From the NCBI RefSeq assembly GCF_030272615.1, contig NC_081413.1:557965136-558029135 (forward strand): a stretch of 64,000 nucleotides of DNA. The letters are read 5' to 3'. Position numbers and translations under genes: made by a program. The DNA is from Cryptomeria japonica. Its lineage: Eukaryota; Streptophyta; Pinopsida; Cupressales; Cupressaceae. Shown here in pieces: positions 36,089-47,062 of this stretch (position 1 is its first letter; every line of letters starts with the position of its first letter). Under the pieces are notes generated by a model, which did no database searches, had not been told where the DNA came from, and saw only the letters and a program-made list of their open reading frames with translations.

Positions 36089-37268
36089 TGTTAGGCCCAA
36101 TATGGAAAGCTAATGTACTCAAAGGGGAGGGGTGAATCAGTACTCCAAAACTTTTCTCCAATAATAACCTTATTGTTATGCATAAACAGAATAGTGCAGT
36201 AACATAAAATAAATTTAAAACAAACAGATAACAATCATACATGATTCACTCCATAACACATATATTTTGGTCATACAGAAACTCTTGGTTAGAGAGAAAA
36301 ACTATGGTGGGCATGGCACCCACAACTTCACTACTGCAATAATAAAGATTGCTCAGTTAGAGCTACATTTAGCTATTTTTGATAGCTTACCCTGTTAGGA
36401 GTAACAAGATCTATTAGATCTACCTTACTAAAGGATTTTACAACACTATATAAATGTTGCACCTGTTTAGAGGATTTACAATTTATAGACTTGGTTAGAG
36501 TCTTTTACCCTGTTAAAGGTTTCTCTTACAACTTCAAAAATTACAATAAGACTTTACAAATATCTGCAACTTTACATCTGAAATGCTATAGCAGATTCTA
36601 TGTGCTTAGAATAAGATTACCTAGCTTGTAGCATACCTCGGTAACTCATATTGTAACTCGGTAAACCCTTCTGTTTACTCTATTCTTTGACTGTTCACTG
36701 ATAACCTTCTCGGTGACCTCTCTCTGTCTCTGTAACAGTCTTCCTTCATGCATACACACACAAGTATTCATACATATTCATCCACACTCATTTCTCTCTT
36801 CCCATGCTATATAAATAGATCTCTTACAGTGGTGATCTAATTCATTGCTTCAATCTTACAAAAAGATTCCTTGAATGAATAACTAAACAAAATATTTCAT
36901 TGGTTAGATTGATCTTGCAATCATACACAATCTTCTAGTGTAATTTCCAATGTAAAAATGGTTAGATATGCTTCGATCTTGTAACACGTTTTCATGTGCA
37001 TGTCCAGGTTCAATGTATCTAGCAAAACATTTCACTCGGTGAATATCAACTTGGTGAGGTAACTTTACTACTCGGTAGCCATGAAACAATACTCGGTAAA
37101 CAACTCGTTGAATACTGTGTTCTGTGACTGCTTTCTTCTGTAACTGACTAGATTGTTCATACCGACTTCTCTGTGTGTACCGACTGCATGATTCGGTAAT
37201 ACTAACCGACTAGAATATATAGTATGACTTTGAATATAAAACTAATGGCAATTTGATAAGTAGTAACA
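36089..37268 (-). mobile_element. C4 5' LTR
   Basis: 1180 bp, TGTTAGGCCC to TAGTAACA in plus order. It is collinear with the 3' LTR. Followed by the TSD copy GATTT. Confidence 0.9.
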
Positions 37269-38656
37269 GATTTGACATCCATTTGATATACCTTGAAATT
37301 TTTGTAAGCAGCGTATGCCAACAATGTTCTTACTCCTTCAAGTCTTGCCACAGGTGCAAAAGTCTCACCATAATCAATTCCCTCTTCTTGAGCATAACCT
37401 TTGCAAACTAGTCTTGCTTTATTTCGAATGACCTCACATTTTTCATTCAACTTGTTTTTGAAAATCCACTTTGTACCGATTACATTTTTGTCCTTCGATC
37501 TTGGGACCAGTGTCCATGTGTCATTCTTCATGATTTGATCAATCTCTTCTGTCATAGCATTTATCCAATCTTCACTATTAAATGCCTCTTTCACTATTCT
37601 AGGTTCAAATTCAGATATCAGATATGTGTTATGTCTCAATTTGTTCCTTGTCATCACTGGATCATCTTTATCTCCTATAATCTGATTTGATGCATGATTC
37701 CTTCTGACATACTTGGCTAATACAGGCTCGAGAGGCTCTGTATGATCTTCTTCATCACTCGGTAACTGGACAATCTCTTCATTTCCTTCAACAACTTTCT
37801 CGGTAGGAATTCTCAATTGAACATACACAAATTCTTCATAGTCTTCTGGTTCTTTAGAATTTCCTTCATCATCTCTTTCTGCAAATTCATCAATTTTCAC
37901 ATTTGCACTTTCTACTATTTTGTTAGATGATTTGATCAGACATTTAAATGCTTTACTTCTAAAAGAATAACCAAGAAATTTTTCTTCTTCACTTTTCTGA
38001 TCAAACTTTCCATTTCTATCATCTTTGTGTACATAGCATCTACTTCCAAAGATTTTGAAGTAACTTACATTAGGTTTCTTGTCATACCAGATTTCATACG
38101 GTGTCTTCAAAGTTCCTTTCTTCAGTTGTACTTGGTTCAAGATGTAAACTATTGTGCTTATTGCTTCTCTCCAAAATGTTTGTGGCACTTTCTTTTCAAT
38201 CATCAGGGTTCTGGCACAATCCACAATATATCTGTTTCTTCTCTTAGCTCTCCCATTTTGCTGTGGAGTTCTCGGTGCAGAGACTTGTCTTTTTATACCA
38301 TGATCATTGTAGAATAAGTTGAACTCATCAGAAGTGAATTCACCTCCTCTATCAGATCTAAGACATTTCAGTTGTCTTCCTGTTTCATTTTCAACTCTTG
38401 CCTTGTACCATTTAAACATTTGAAAAGCTTCTCATTTTTCTTTTAGAAACATAACTGACATCATCCTTGAATAACCATCCACAAATAATATGAAATATTT
38501 ATCACCATAATAACTTTGAACTTTCATAGGACCACAAAGATCAGTGTGCACAAGATCTAAAATTCCCTTAGAAGTGTAGGACTTACTTGTAAAGCTTGAT
38601 CTTGTCATCTTACCCATCTGGCATCCTCGGCACATAGCATTCTCAGGCTTTTCCAA
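37269..38656 (-). pseudogene. C2 integrase and reverse transcriptase (N-terminal part)
   Basis: Integrase shows CRGCQMGKMT, VHTDLCGPM and FILFVDGYSRM, then [12 protein letters not shown]. The catalytic Glu of the NGVAE-type motif is Lys here ([10 protein letters not shown]; codon at 38243-38245). [20 protein letters not shown] is the usual Copia C-terminal part. Reverse transcriptase begins [20 protein letters not shown] and runs to VYQMDVKS at the C4 edge. A stop near 38430 separates two open parts. Confidence 0.85.
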
Positions 38657-38799
38657 ACTCGATAGACCTCTTACTCAGTGCTTCTTGCTTATTTTGATCA
38701 GATTATCAAAATTTACATGACAAAACCTTTTATGCCATAACCAGGCATCATCTATCTTTGCATAAAGATAATTATTCCAAGTTGAGTCAAGGTGAAATG

Positions 38800-39290
38800 T
38801 GTTACCTTTTGTTTATGTCCTAGTAGTAGCTAACTTTCCATGCTTGTCATGAACTTTGACAATTCCTTTTTGAAATTCTATTTGGTAACCTGTGTTGTTT
38901 AGCTGTGCTACACTCAACAAATTATATTTCAAACCTTCAACCCAATAAACATCATTACATTTAGCATTGTCAAGAAGTGTTATGGATCATTTACCTTTTA
39001 CCGGACATGGTGCATCATTACCAAATCTTACATAACCTCCATCATAATCTTCTAATTTAACAAACTTGTGTTTATCACCCGTCATGTGATGTGAGCATCC
39101 ACTATCTATGATCCATGAATCATTAGTTTTTAAGTGAGATATTAGAGCTTTTTCTTCATACCTTTCTTCATCTGATCCATCTTTGATAGCCACATAAACT
39201 ACTTCCTCTATATCAGTTTCATCTAATTTATCATCATTGGATTCCTCATCAGCTATTAGGCATGACTTTCTATCTCTTCTTCTAAAGTCT
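38800..39290 (-). pseudogene. C2 protease and linker
   Basis: SWIIDSGCSHHMTGDKHKF carries the DSG catalytic site near 39085-39115; VRFGNDAPCPVKGKG follows. A stop near 38986 and an altered frame below 38900 break the linker toward integrase. Confidence 0.8.
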
Positions 39291-39316
39291 CAGTGTCCTC
39301 TGTAATGATTATTTTT

Positions 39317-40255
39317 CTATCTGTCATCTCGGTAATCTCTCTTTTCAATAGAATCTTTGTTAGGATAGTTAGAAGCCATATGTCCTATTCTATCATAGTT
39401 AAAACATTTCAAAGGTAGTTTTCCTTTATACTTACCTTTGCCTCTTGGTAACCTTCTGGCTAATAGTGCTTCAAACTCTTCTTGCTTTCTGATTTCCTCA
39501 TACAATTTGTGTACTTCTTCCATGTTCTTACGAAATCTTTCACTTGCTCCACTGTGATTCCCTTCAGAATACTTACTCATTCTATCATTGTAATCATCAG
39601 ATTCACCAAGATGAAAAGAACTAAATGCAGATTCAACTTTATTTACCGAAGACCCACTGATATCAAAATTACTTAATTCAAATGCATGTAGCTTACCAAT
39701 AGTAGCATCCAAAGAAACTGGCATATTGGGTACATACCTCAATTCATTGATTGCAAAGACTCGGATTACATAAGCAGGTAGAAGAGTTCTCAACAACTTA
39801 CTTGTGACATCCTTTTCTTCAACGGTTCCTCCTACTCCTTTTATTTGATTGACAATCTCCTTTAGTCTTGTACTATACTAGGTTATGTTCTCACCTTCAT
39901 TCATCCTCATAGATTCAAGTTGTCCTCTTAGACTATCCACTTTTGCTCTCTGAATATGTTCATCACCACCATACATAGATATGAGCTTGTCCCACATTGC
40001 CTTGGCATCATTGCAGTCTTGTAGATCATTAAACTCTGAGTCGGTCAATGCAAATGTTATTTCAATCATTGCTTGAATATGTTCTTTCTTTGCCTTTATC
40101 TCTTCCATTATCAATGGATAGGTGCTTGGTGTAATGAAATCATTCTCCAGATAATATACAACATATTCTCCAACTCCTGATATGTGCAGCTTCATCCTTT
40201 TCTACCATGTAGAGAAACTAGACTTGTTCAGCTTCGATGCATCCCTGTTATACAT
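39317..40255 (-). pseudogene. C2 gag
   Basis: Starts at ATG 40253-40255 (MYNRDASKLNKSSFSTW) with a TAG right after FSTW, at the same place as in C1. The core reads GGDEHIQRAKVDSLRGQLES, MRMNEGENIT (stop) and VSLDATIGKLHAFELSNFD. The zinc knuckle is degenerate (CFNYDRIGHMASNY). Together with C1 this defines one family. Confidence 0.8.
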
Positions 40256-40299
40256 CTTTGGATCTTTTCCTCAAGTACCTTTAAACTTTTTCTTCTGTA

Positions 40300-40318
40300 G
40301 TCAAAATCTCTGATACCA
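40300..40318 (-). other. C2 primer-binding site
   Basis: The minus strand reads TGGTATCAGAGATTTTGAC, an initiator tRNA-Met type site. A second, degenerate copy (TTAGTATCAGAA) lies just outside it at about 40327-40339, inside the LTR edge. Confidence 0.8.
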
Positions 40319-40320
40319 AT

Positions 40321-41842
40321 TGATAGTTCTGATACTAATTGTTAAGTATAGATGCCAAGCTAACAAGATGAGAGGGGGGGTGAATCATACAAACTTAATC
40401 TTCCATAAAAATAACAAATTCAACCTCGGTTCCATATACTTCAGCAATATAACCAAAACTGCTAAACATGCAAACTTAAAAGCATATAAACATCATAATA
40501 CTCATAACACTAGATTTAACGTAGAAACCCAAAGAGGGAAAAACCACTATGGGATTTCAGACCCATTAAGAAATATACTCTTCTAGAGTATGCTCAGTTA
40601 AAAGCAAATCCTGTTAAAGATTACAAACACATTGCTAGATGTGACCCGGTTAAGGGATTTGCCTCAGATCTGTTAGGATCTTCACCTCTTTAGAAGTGAC
40701 CCTTTTAAAGGATTTCAAACACTCAATCAGAATGTCACCTTGCTAGAGGGTTTTACAAATAAGACTGTTAAGTCCACTTAGTTAAGAGGTTTTCTGTCAC
40801 TTTACAAAATAACAGTAATAAAATATATCTGCAACTTCACATAAAAAATGCTAAAGTAGATTCTTATTTTCTCAATAAAATCTAGTCATAGGACTTATCT
40901 TGTCCCTCTGTTGGGCTCTATACTCTGTTAATCAAATAGGTCTTCAAGATTCTATGCTCGATAATCACTATGTAGCATCCCTATGCTTACACTTGCCCGC
41001 ATGCATTGTTTATGAATAGTTCCTTATTTATAAACAATTTTCTAACCGCTTAATCTCCTTGATCACATATCCCATGATCAATCATAGCCATCAGATCTTC
41101 AAACTTGACCAAGTTCAATGTATCCTTCGATCTGAAAACATTTTACCTCACCTTGGAACTTGCATACATTTCTTGGAACTTGTGCTAAGGTATTGCAGTT
41201 CAATCTAAGCTGTAGATCTTTCTGTTGATCTTCTATTGTCATAGATTCTTTAACAAACTCCATGCACAACATACCAATCATTTAATCTATTCCAGCTCAT
41301 CAGCTTCCTTCATTAAATAACACTTTTAATCATTTAATGCATTCTATTACAGCTCAGTTGCCACTCGATAAATACTAAACTTCACTCGGTAGACATTCCG
41401 CCTTCATTAACCGATAGCAATAACCTTAGGGTTTACCAACTAGGTTCCTTAGGGTTTACCGACTAGGTTCTTTGCTCGGTAACATAGTATAGTATTAACC
41501 TTAAAATCAACAACATATGTAGGATATCAAAACAATCTAAACATCATGATCTCATCATTGTCTAACTTGGTAATAGTTGCCCGTTGAATAACTTATTTCT
41601 CCCCTTATTCATCACACTCTTTTTGTGTCTTTTACCGACATCTTTATACTCATCAAATCATACTTCTTAAGATATGGCAACATCATACTGAATTAGAAAA
41701 TAAATTTCTTGACATCAATGACAAAATAATAATATTAAGATACTAAACATCATTAATTAGTTATATCCATAATCATCAACAACCTTCTCAATATCCTTAT
41801 TGAAATGCCAACAATCTCTTATTGTTTGTTATAATGCCAACA
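40321..41842 (-). mobile_element. C2 5' LTR
   Basis: About 1.52 kb, TGATAG to TGCCAACA in plus order. The first 19 bp (TGATAGTTCTGATACTAAT) are extra relative to the C1 LTR and contain a primer-site-like sequence. It has the same 23-bp tandem duplication as the 3' LTR near 41424-41470. Confidence 0.85.
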
Positions 41843-42074
41843 ATTTTCGCCTTGCCACATATGGTTGCAGGTTCATCCTTTTCAACTCCAATTCCAGGTT
41901 AAATGCATCTCATATAGACTTGCAACTGTAATATCCGAGTTCAACAGGAAAAACCACCCTGAACTCGCCCTTTGCTCCGAATCTTTTATCTGTGTAGGCC
42001 AACTGCCTACTCACTTCTATAAGCATGTAGCTATCAAAAGCGTACCTAGGTAGTTTGAATGGTTGGCCTTCAAA
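41843..42074. repeat. 232-bp flank duplication, right copy
   Basis: Counterpart of 25994-26225 in the same orientation, ending in GGTTGGCCTTCAAA. G2 sequence continues normally to its right. Confidence 0.85.
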
Positions 42075-42995
42075 GCCACCTACCCGTATGTAAGTAAATC
42101 AAGGAAATTGGATAAAGAAACTTCCATAAATACTCACAAATTCCATAGCTTCAAACGACATCCTTCTATTTCTATCACCCTGAAGCTCAAAGGCAAGTCT
42201 TCCTGTGAAGACTCCATTCCATCTATCAATCTTCTCAACATGTCTTTGTTGTTGCAACAGAGGGTAAAAATTGTAAACCCTCATTCCATCAAACCAGGGT
42301 TCATTAGGTAGTCTAGGCCAATCCCTTGTGCAAGCTAAAATGTAAAAAAGGTAGGAAGACATGTAGAACCTTGTCATCCCCACAAAGTTGCTCAATCTTT
42401 CATGAAGTCTCTATGTAATTACTTGAGACCAAGACATCCAATCCTCCCAATAGAATGAATGTGAATTCCCCTTTATTCTATTTAAAAGTATAACAATGTC
42501 CCACACCTTTGTGATGAAGTTCTCTTTGGTCAGGGGCTTGGGTAACTATGATCCTCCTTTCTGAATCTTCACAAGCCAATTTCTAGCAATTACACTCCTG
42601 TACTTGCTCTTCTTTTCAGAGAAATAGGCGTACGAACTCCTAATAGTCCAATCCTCATACTCATCCTTATGCAGAATACCCATTGCCACCAACACCGTTT
42701 CTCTATTAATACGGATGAGCTCCTCACCATCGTTGATTCTGATACATCTATTCTTAGAGTCATATCTGTTCATGCATGCCAACACCAAATCTAGACACGA
42801 TGCGACGAGCAGGAATGCAGCAGCTTCCACAAGACCACTCTTAACTATCTTTTCCATTAATGAACTAGCCTGAGATTTCTTGGTTCTTTCCAGGAAACTC
42901 CCTAAATCTACATGAACTAAGGAGGTGTCTTCCATTTCCAACAAAATACTCACTAGACATGAGGTTTGGCCAGGGTTCAGTAGCATTGGCCTCAT
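41843..42995 (-). pseudogene. G2 extra ORF, N-terminal part
   Basis: From ATG 42993-42995 the frame reads SGLVEAAAFLLVASCLDLVL, RINDGEELIRINRETVLVAM, then after stops DWPRLPNEPWFDGMRVYNFY, GRLAFELQGDRNRRMSFEAM and GGFEGQPFKLPRYAFDSYML. It stays in one frame to the C2 edge. Stops are at 42546, near 42420, at 42099 and in CKS-stop. I do not recognise the family; it seems helical with hydrophobic stretches. The C-terminal part is at 24036-26225. Confidence 0.55.
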
Positions 42996-44319
42996 ATTAA
43001 CTATCTACCCCCTTAACCAAGAAATTTTAACAACAAGACAGTATCCTACCCCAACAATTTAGAGATTTCCCTTTTCTATATTGATAAAACCTCTGAACTC
43101 AAAGAAACAGAACTTAGAAGAAATCAATTGAACTTATCCGTTAACACCATGAAAACTGGAAATTCTTCTGGAGAACAGAACTGGTTTTACCTTCGACGCC
43201 TCCAATTTACTGAAGTATGGCAGCTATAACTTTCTCAAATATGAAAATAAACTCATTCACATTTCCTTCAATCAGACAGATAAATATCTATAGAGCCACA
43301 CACGCTTCAGCATGATTTACCCAAGTGTGTGAAGTAACAGTGAAATGACACAAACTGACACCTTCTTAATTATCCATCACTTCAACACAAGTAATTTGAT
43401 GCTCTCATGATTACTTTCCACATTTAGAATTTTAAATTGCTAAATAAGGGAATATTCCTTCTTGTCACACTGCTTTTATTTCCACCAAAAAGATTTAGAG
43501 TTAGTTTTGAAATGAACTGATGAACCTTGAACCATTCAAACTAAAAGGTTCATCGGTTCAAGTTCACTTAAGAAATATAATAGTGAGTGGGTGGCATCCA
43601 AAACAACACTGGGAACGAGCGACAAAAGAAAAAGACTATTAAACGTGAACCTTGAACCTTTTGAACCACTTGAAATTTGGTTCAAGGTTCAAGTTCACAT
43701 ATCAACTCAACACATAAAGATTCCTGCTCATCATATAACAATACATTGTCGTGACTCATCAAGAGGCATTTTCAACTTTGAACCTTGAACTGCTTGAAAT
43801 TTGGTTCAACGAGTTCAAAGTTTCAATGACCACAAACAAAAGCATGCTTGTTCACACGGAGACAAAGACCAAAAATGACTTTCTTTTAAAAACGCACTTT
43901 GAACCTTGAACCATTCAAACTTTTTGTTTTAAAGATTTCAACGGTTCAAGTACAAGGAGAACAAATGACCCGATGGAAGGTAAAGGCAAAAAAAAGGCAA
44001 CTCACAAATTTGGATATTTAAAAGGGAAAAATTATGAGTGGACTAACATCGGCTCTGACTGGGGACTATAACTATGAAGGAACTAGAAATGAACTCCAGA
44101 ATCTCTAGTTTCGCATGCAGACTTTATTTAAAGACACAAACAAAACTAAACAGAAAAGACACACAACTGTGAAATTAGCTAAACACTATATATAAAAACC
44201 ACAAGGGACTCTCATTTATAATTGATATAATTTCAAATCTTGACCATTATAGGTCAAAGGAAGAATAGTACCATCTAGATATGCAAGTTTGAAAGAATTT
44301 GGTCATTTTACCTCATGAA
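42996..44319 (-). other. G2 spacer between integrase and the extra ORF
   Basis: About 1.3 kb with no supported gene. Four imperfect hairpin-like units built from GAACCTTGAACC and GGTTCAAG occupy 43521-43952. Confidence 0.6.
43521..43952. repeat. Four spaced GAACCTTGAACC / GGTTCAAG inverted-repeat units
   Basis: Units near 43521-43568, 43645-43700, 43776-43830 and 43896-43952. The second has a perfect 12-bp stem, GAACCTTGAACC against GGTTCAAGGTTC. They could be protein-binding sites or fold in RNA; no role is shown. Confidence 0.7.
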
Positions 44320-45681
44320 TCAAGAATGGTCCCTTCCAGAGTGACTTGGACTTGTCATGTGCTCCCTTGGGTTCTCTTCTTCTATCCCAGAGCAGTACCT
44401 GATCACCCGACATGAACTTTTGAGGCCTTGCTCGCTTATCAAATATTCTTTCACCCTCATCTGGTGTTCTATTATCCGGTCCACCAATTTATCTCTTTCT
44501 TCATCAATCCTTTTCAGGTGCATGATCTACTTTTCTAAAGAATTCTGGAAATAAACATCTCCAATAACCATTTGTAGTTTTGTAGCTGCCAGCTCCAAAG
44601 GAAGTGCTACCTGAGTGCCAACGCCATTGACCATTTCAAAAGGAGACATCCCAATTACCCTCTTTGGTGATGTACGGTCGGCCCAAAGGGCTTTGTATAG
44701 TTCCTTATGCCAATCCTTGAAATTCTCACTCACTAATTTTTTCATGATATTAATGAGGTTTTTATTACTGGATGCGGTCTGGTCATTTCCTTGAGGATAA
44801 TAATAAGAGGAGTGAGAAAGTGAAATTCCATGATCATAGCAAAACAAAGAAATTTCAGCAGATGTGAAATTGATAGCGTTGTCAGCTACAATTTTTAATG
44901 GAACTCTGAATCAAACTAGGATGTTCTCTTTTAGAAAATTACAAACAATCTCTAAGGTTGTCTTTTGTACCGGAATGGCCTCAACCCATTTAGTGAAATA
45001 ATTAGTGGCTGTCAATATATGAGTATGTCCTGCACTTGAGGTAGGTGTCAAGGGACCAATAAAATCTAGACCACACTGCTTGAAGGGTTCATCTACGACC
45101 ACAGGTCGAAGTGGTAATGTTGCAAGTTGCAGCTTACCTATAAAAAACTTACATTTTTCATACCTAGCCACCCATGCATATGCGTCCCTGAACATTTCTA
45201 GCCAATAATAATAGTTCCTCAAGATATTGTAGGCAGTTGTCGTCGAGGAGAAATGACCACCACAGGCTTCATCATGCAATGTTTTCAAAAGGGATTCTTG
45301 GAGTGATTTATCAATGTAGTGCAAGAAAGTTCCATCCAATCCTCTCTTATGTAATACATCATTAAAAATGACGTACTTAGTAGCTTTTAGCCTCAAGTTC
45401 CTCTTCTCCTTCGCAGAAAGATGTTCTAGGCAATCTCCATACGTCAAGTAATATGCTATGTCTACAAACCAGGAATCTTGAAGACCAACAAACATGACTA
45501 AAGGCAATTCCTCTATTACTTCCTCCTTGCTTTCAGCAATCAGCTTGCACAAACCCTGCCCCCTTACCAACTTTGTGGGCCTAATGTCTAAATTGAACTC
45601 TTGGATTTTTGACACCCAAGAAGCTCTTTCATTCATCCCTATGTCTTGTTGTGTCAATATATTGACTATTGAATGAGGCAC
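44320..45681 (-). pseudogene. G2 integrase (with end of RNase H)
   Basis: The frame opens with the end of RNase H (ASWVSKIQEFNLDIRPTKLV). The zinc-binding part has HDEACGGHFSS and CKFF where CxxC is expected, so the second Cys is gone. The core reads CGLDFIGPL with the first Asp and VADNAINFTS with the second. The motif normally NGQAESSN reads NDQTASSN: the catalytic Glu is Ala (codon 44773-44775). The tail reads FDKRARPQKFMSGDQVLL near 44400-44470. Breaks are near 44910, 44850 and 44525. Confidence 0.8.
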
Positions 45682-47062
45682 ATAAACAACGACACGGGAA
45701 TGGAGAATGAAATATCTAAACTATTTTACCGCCTTCATGACCGCATATGCATTCTTTTCCATTATTGAATATTTCAATTCATGCTTTTTCAGGGGCATGC
45801 TCATGAACGATATAGGGACCTCATCATTATTCTCATTCTTCTGTAATAAAATCCCTGACATAGTGTGCTCTGAGGCATAGCAGTAGACAACAAAATCTTT
45901 ATTGAAATTAGGAGTATGCCTGACTGATGGCGTTCTTTATTGAGGTGAACGCTTTCTTCTCTTCCTCACTCCATTTGAAATGGTGTTTCTCACTCACAAA
46001 ATTCACAATATATTTGGTAGTCTCAGCAAAGTTTGGGATGGACCTCCTTAGAAAATTTACCTGCCCGAAGAAGGATCTAACGACATTCCTACTTGATGGT
46101 AGAGTTAGTTGTTGAATAGCTCTTAGCCTTTCAAGGTCTATTTTCACCCCTTCCTTAGAAACAATATGGCCGAACAACTTACCCTCTATAACTCCAAACA
46201 CCGATTTCTTTGGGTTTAAGGATACCCCATGCTCACGACACCTATGCAATACCCGTCTCAAGTCCCATAGATGATGTTTTCTTCTTTTTGAGAACACTGT
46301 CAATTTATCCAGATATACCAGAATGATCTTATGATTTAAGTGACCAAAGGACAAGTCCATAGCTTGCTGAAATGTTGCTCCTGCGTTGATCAAACCGAAG
46401 GGTATCCGATTATATGCAAATGTACCCCAGGGGGTAATAAAGGCAGTTTTGTGTTGATCATATTCCCAAATATTGATCTGATTATATCCTAAAAATCCAT
46501 CAAGCATGGACATCATCTTCGACCTTGAGATTGTTTGAAGAATGTGGTCCATTGTCGACAAGGGATAATTGTCTTTTAAGCTGACTTGGTTAAGATTTCT
46601 AAAGTCTACGCAGATCCTTATTTCCCCATTTTTCTTTCTGACAGGTACAATATTTCCTATCCATGTAGAATGGTGGATGGGGTATATAATCTTGGCTTTT
46701 AACATCTTATCTACTTCTTGGAATATAGCCCGTGCTACTTTTGGATTGAAGCTTCTAAGCTTTTGCCGGAAAGGGCTTGCTCTAGGTTTCAGGGGAATCT
46801 GGTGTTGGAATTTTCCATCTCTGAAATTCTTAAGATCATCATAACACCAGGAAAACACGTCCTTGAACTCCTCCAGGAGGCTAATGAACCTTTCCTTTTC
46901 TGCCAGTGTACAACATTTTCCCAGATTAATATATTTGGGTTCATTCTCAGTACCAATGTTGACCTTTTCATAACCTCCCATATCCTGGGCCTCTCGGGAC
47001 ATGTCACCTTTATTATTCTTGTAAGCATCATTATGATTAAATAGGCACTCCAAGGAAACCAA
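45682..47062 (-). pseudogene. G2 reverse transcriptase and RNase H
   Basis: Reverse transcriptase spans about 46000-46800: KAKIIYPIHHSTWIGNIVPV, GEIRICVDFRNLNQVSLKDN and MLDGFLGYNQI. The catalytic motif is VYLDKL near 46310, with Lys in place of the second Asp, so this copy could not polymerise. RNase H follows from about 45900 after a frameshift, ending in HSRVVVYVPHSI. Upstream of 46800 is the usual acidic linker (EEFKDVFSWCYDDL). Confidence 0.85.

Larger units (their letters stand above)
29246..37268 (-). mobile_element. C4: non-autonomous LTR element with two non-pol ORFs
   Basis: Two nearly identical LTRs (29246-30423 and 36089-37268), a polypurine tract, a perfect initiator-Met primer site and a perfect TSD GATTT (29241-29245 and 37269-37273) define an intact 8023-bp insertion in C2 reverse transcriptase. 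The inside holds ORF1 (coiled coil and zinc knuckles) and ORF2 (about 1,120 codons, unknown). I found no protease, integrase, reverse transcriptase or RNase H motif, so it would need a partner in trans. It is the innermost and seemingly youngest unit of the tower. Confidence 0.9.
26226..41842 (-). mobile_element. C2: Ty1/Copia element inserted in the G2 extra ORF
   Basis: Minus-strand Copia with 3' LTR (26226-27684), polypurine region, RNase H, reverse transcriptase, integrase, protease, gag, primer site and 5' LTR (40321-41842). C4 (29246-37268) interrupts its reverse transcriptase; without it C2 is about 7.6 kb. It is the same family as C1. Its flanks are a 232-bp direct duplication, not a 5-bp TSD. 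Confidence 0.9.

Noticed and set aside
43591-43788. 65-codon plus-strand ORF in the G2 spacer
   Set aside because: It overlaps the inverted-repeat units and has no known domain; likely chance.
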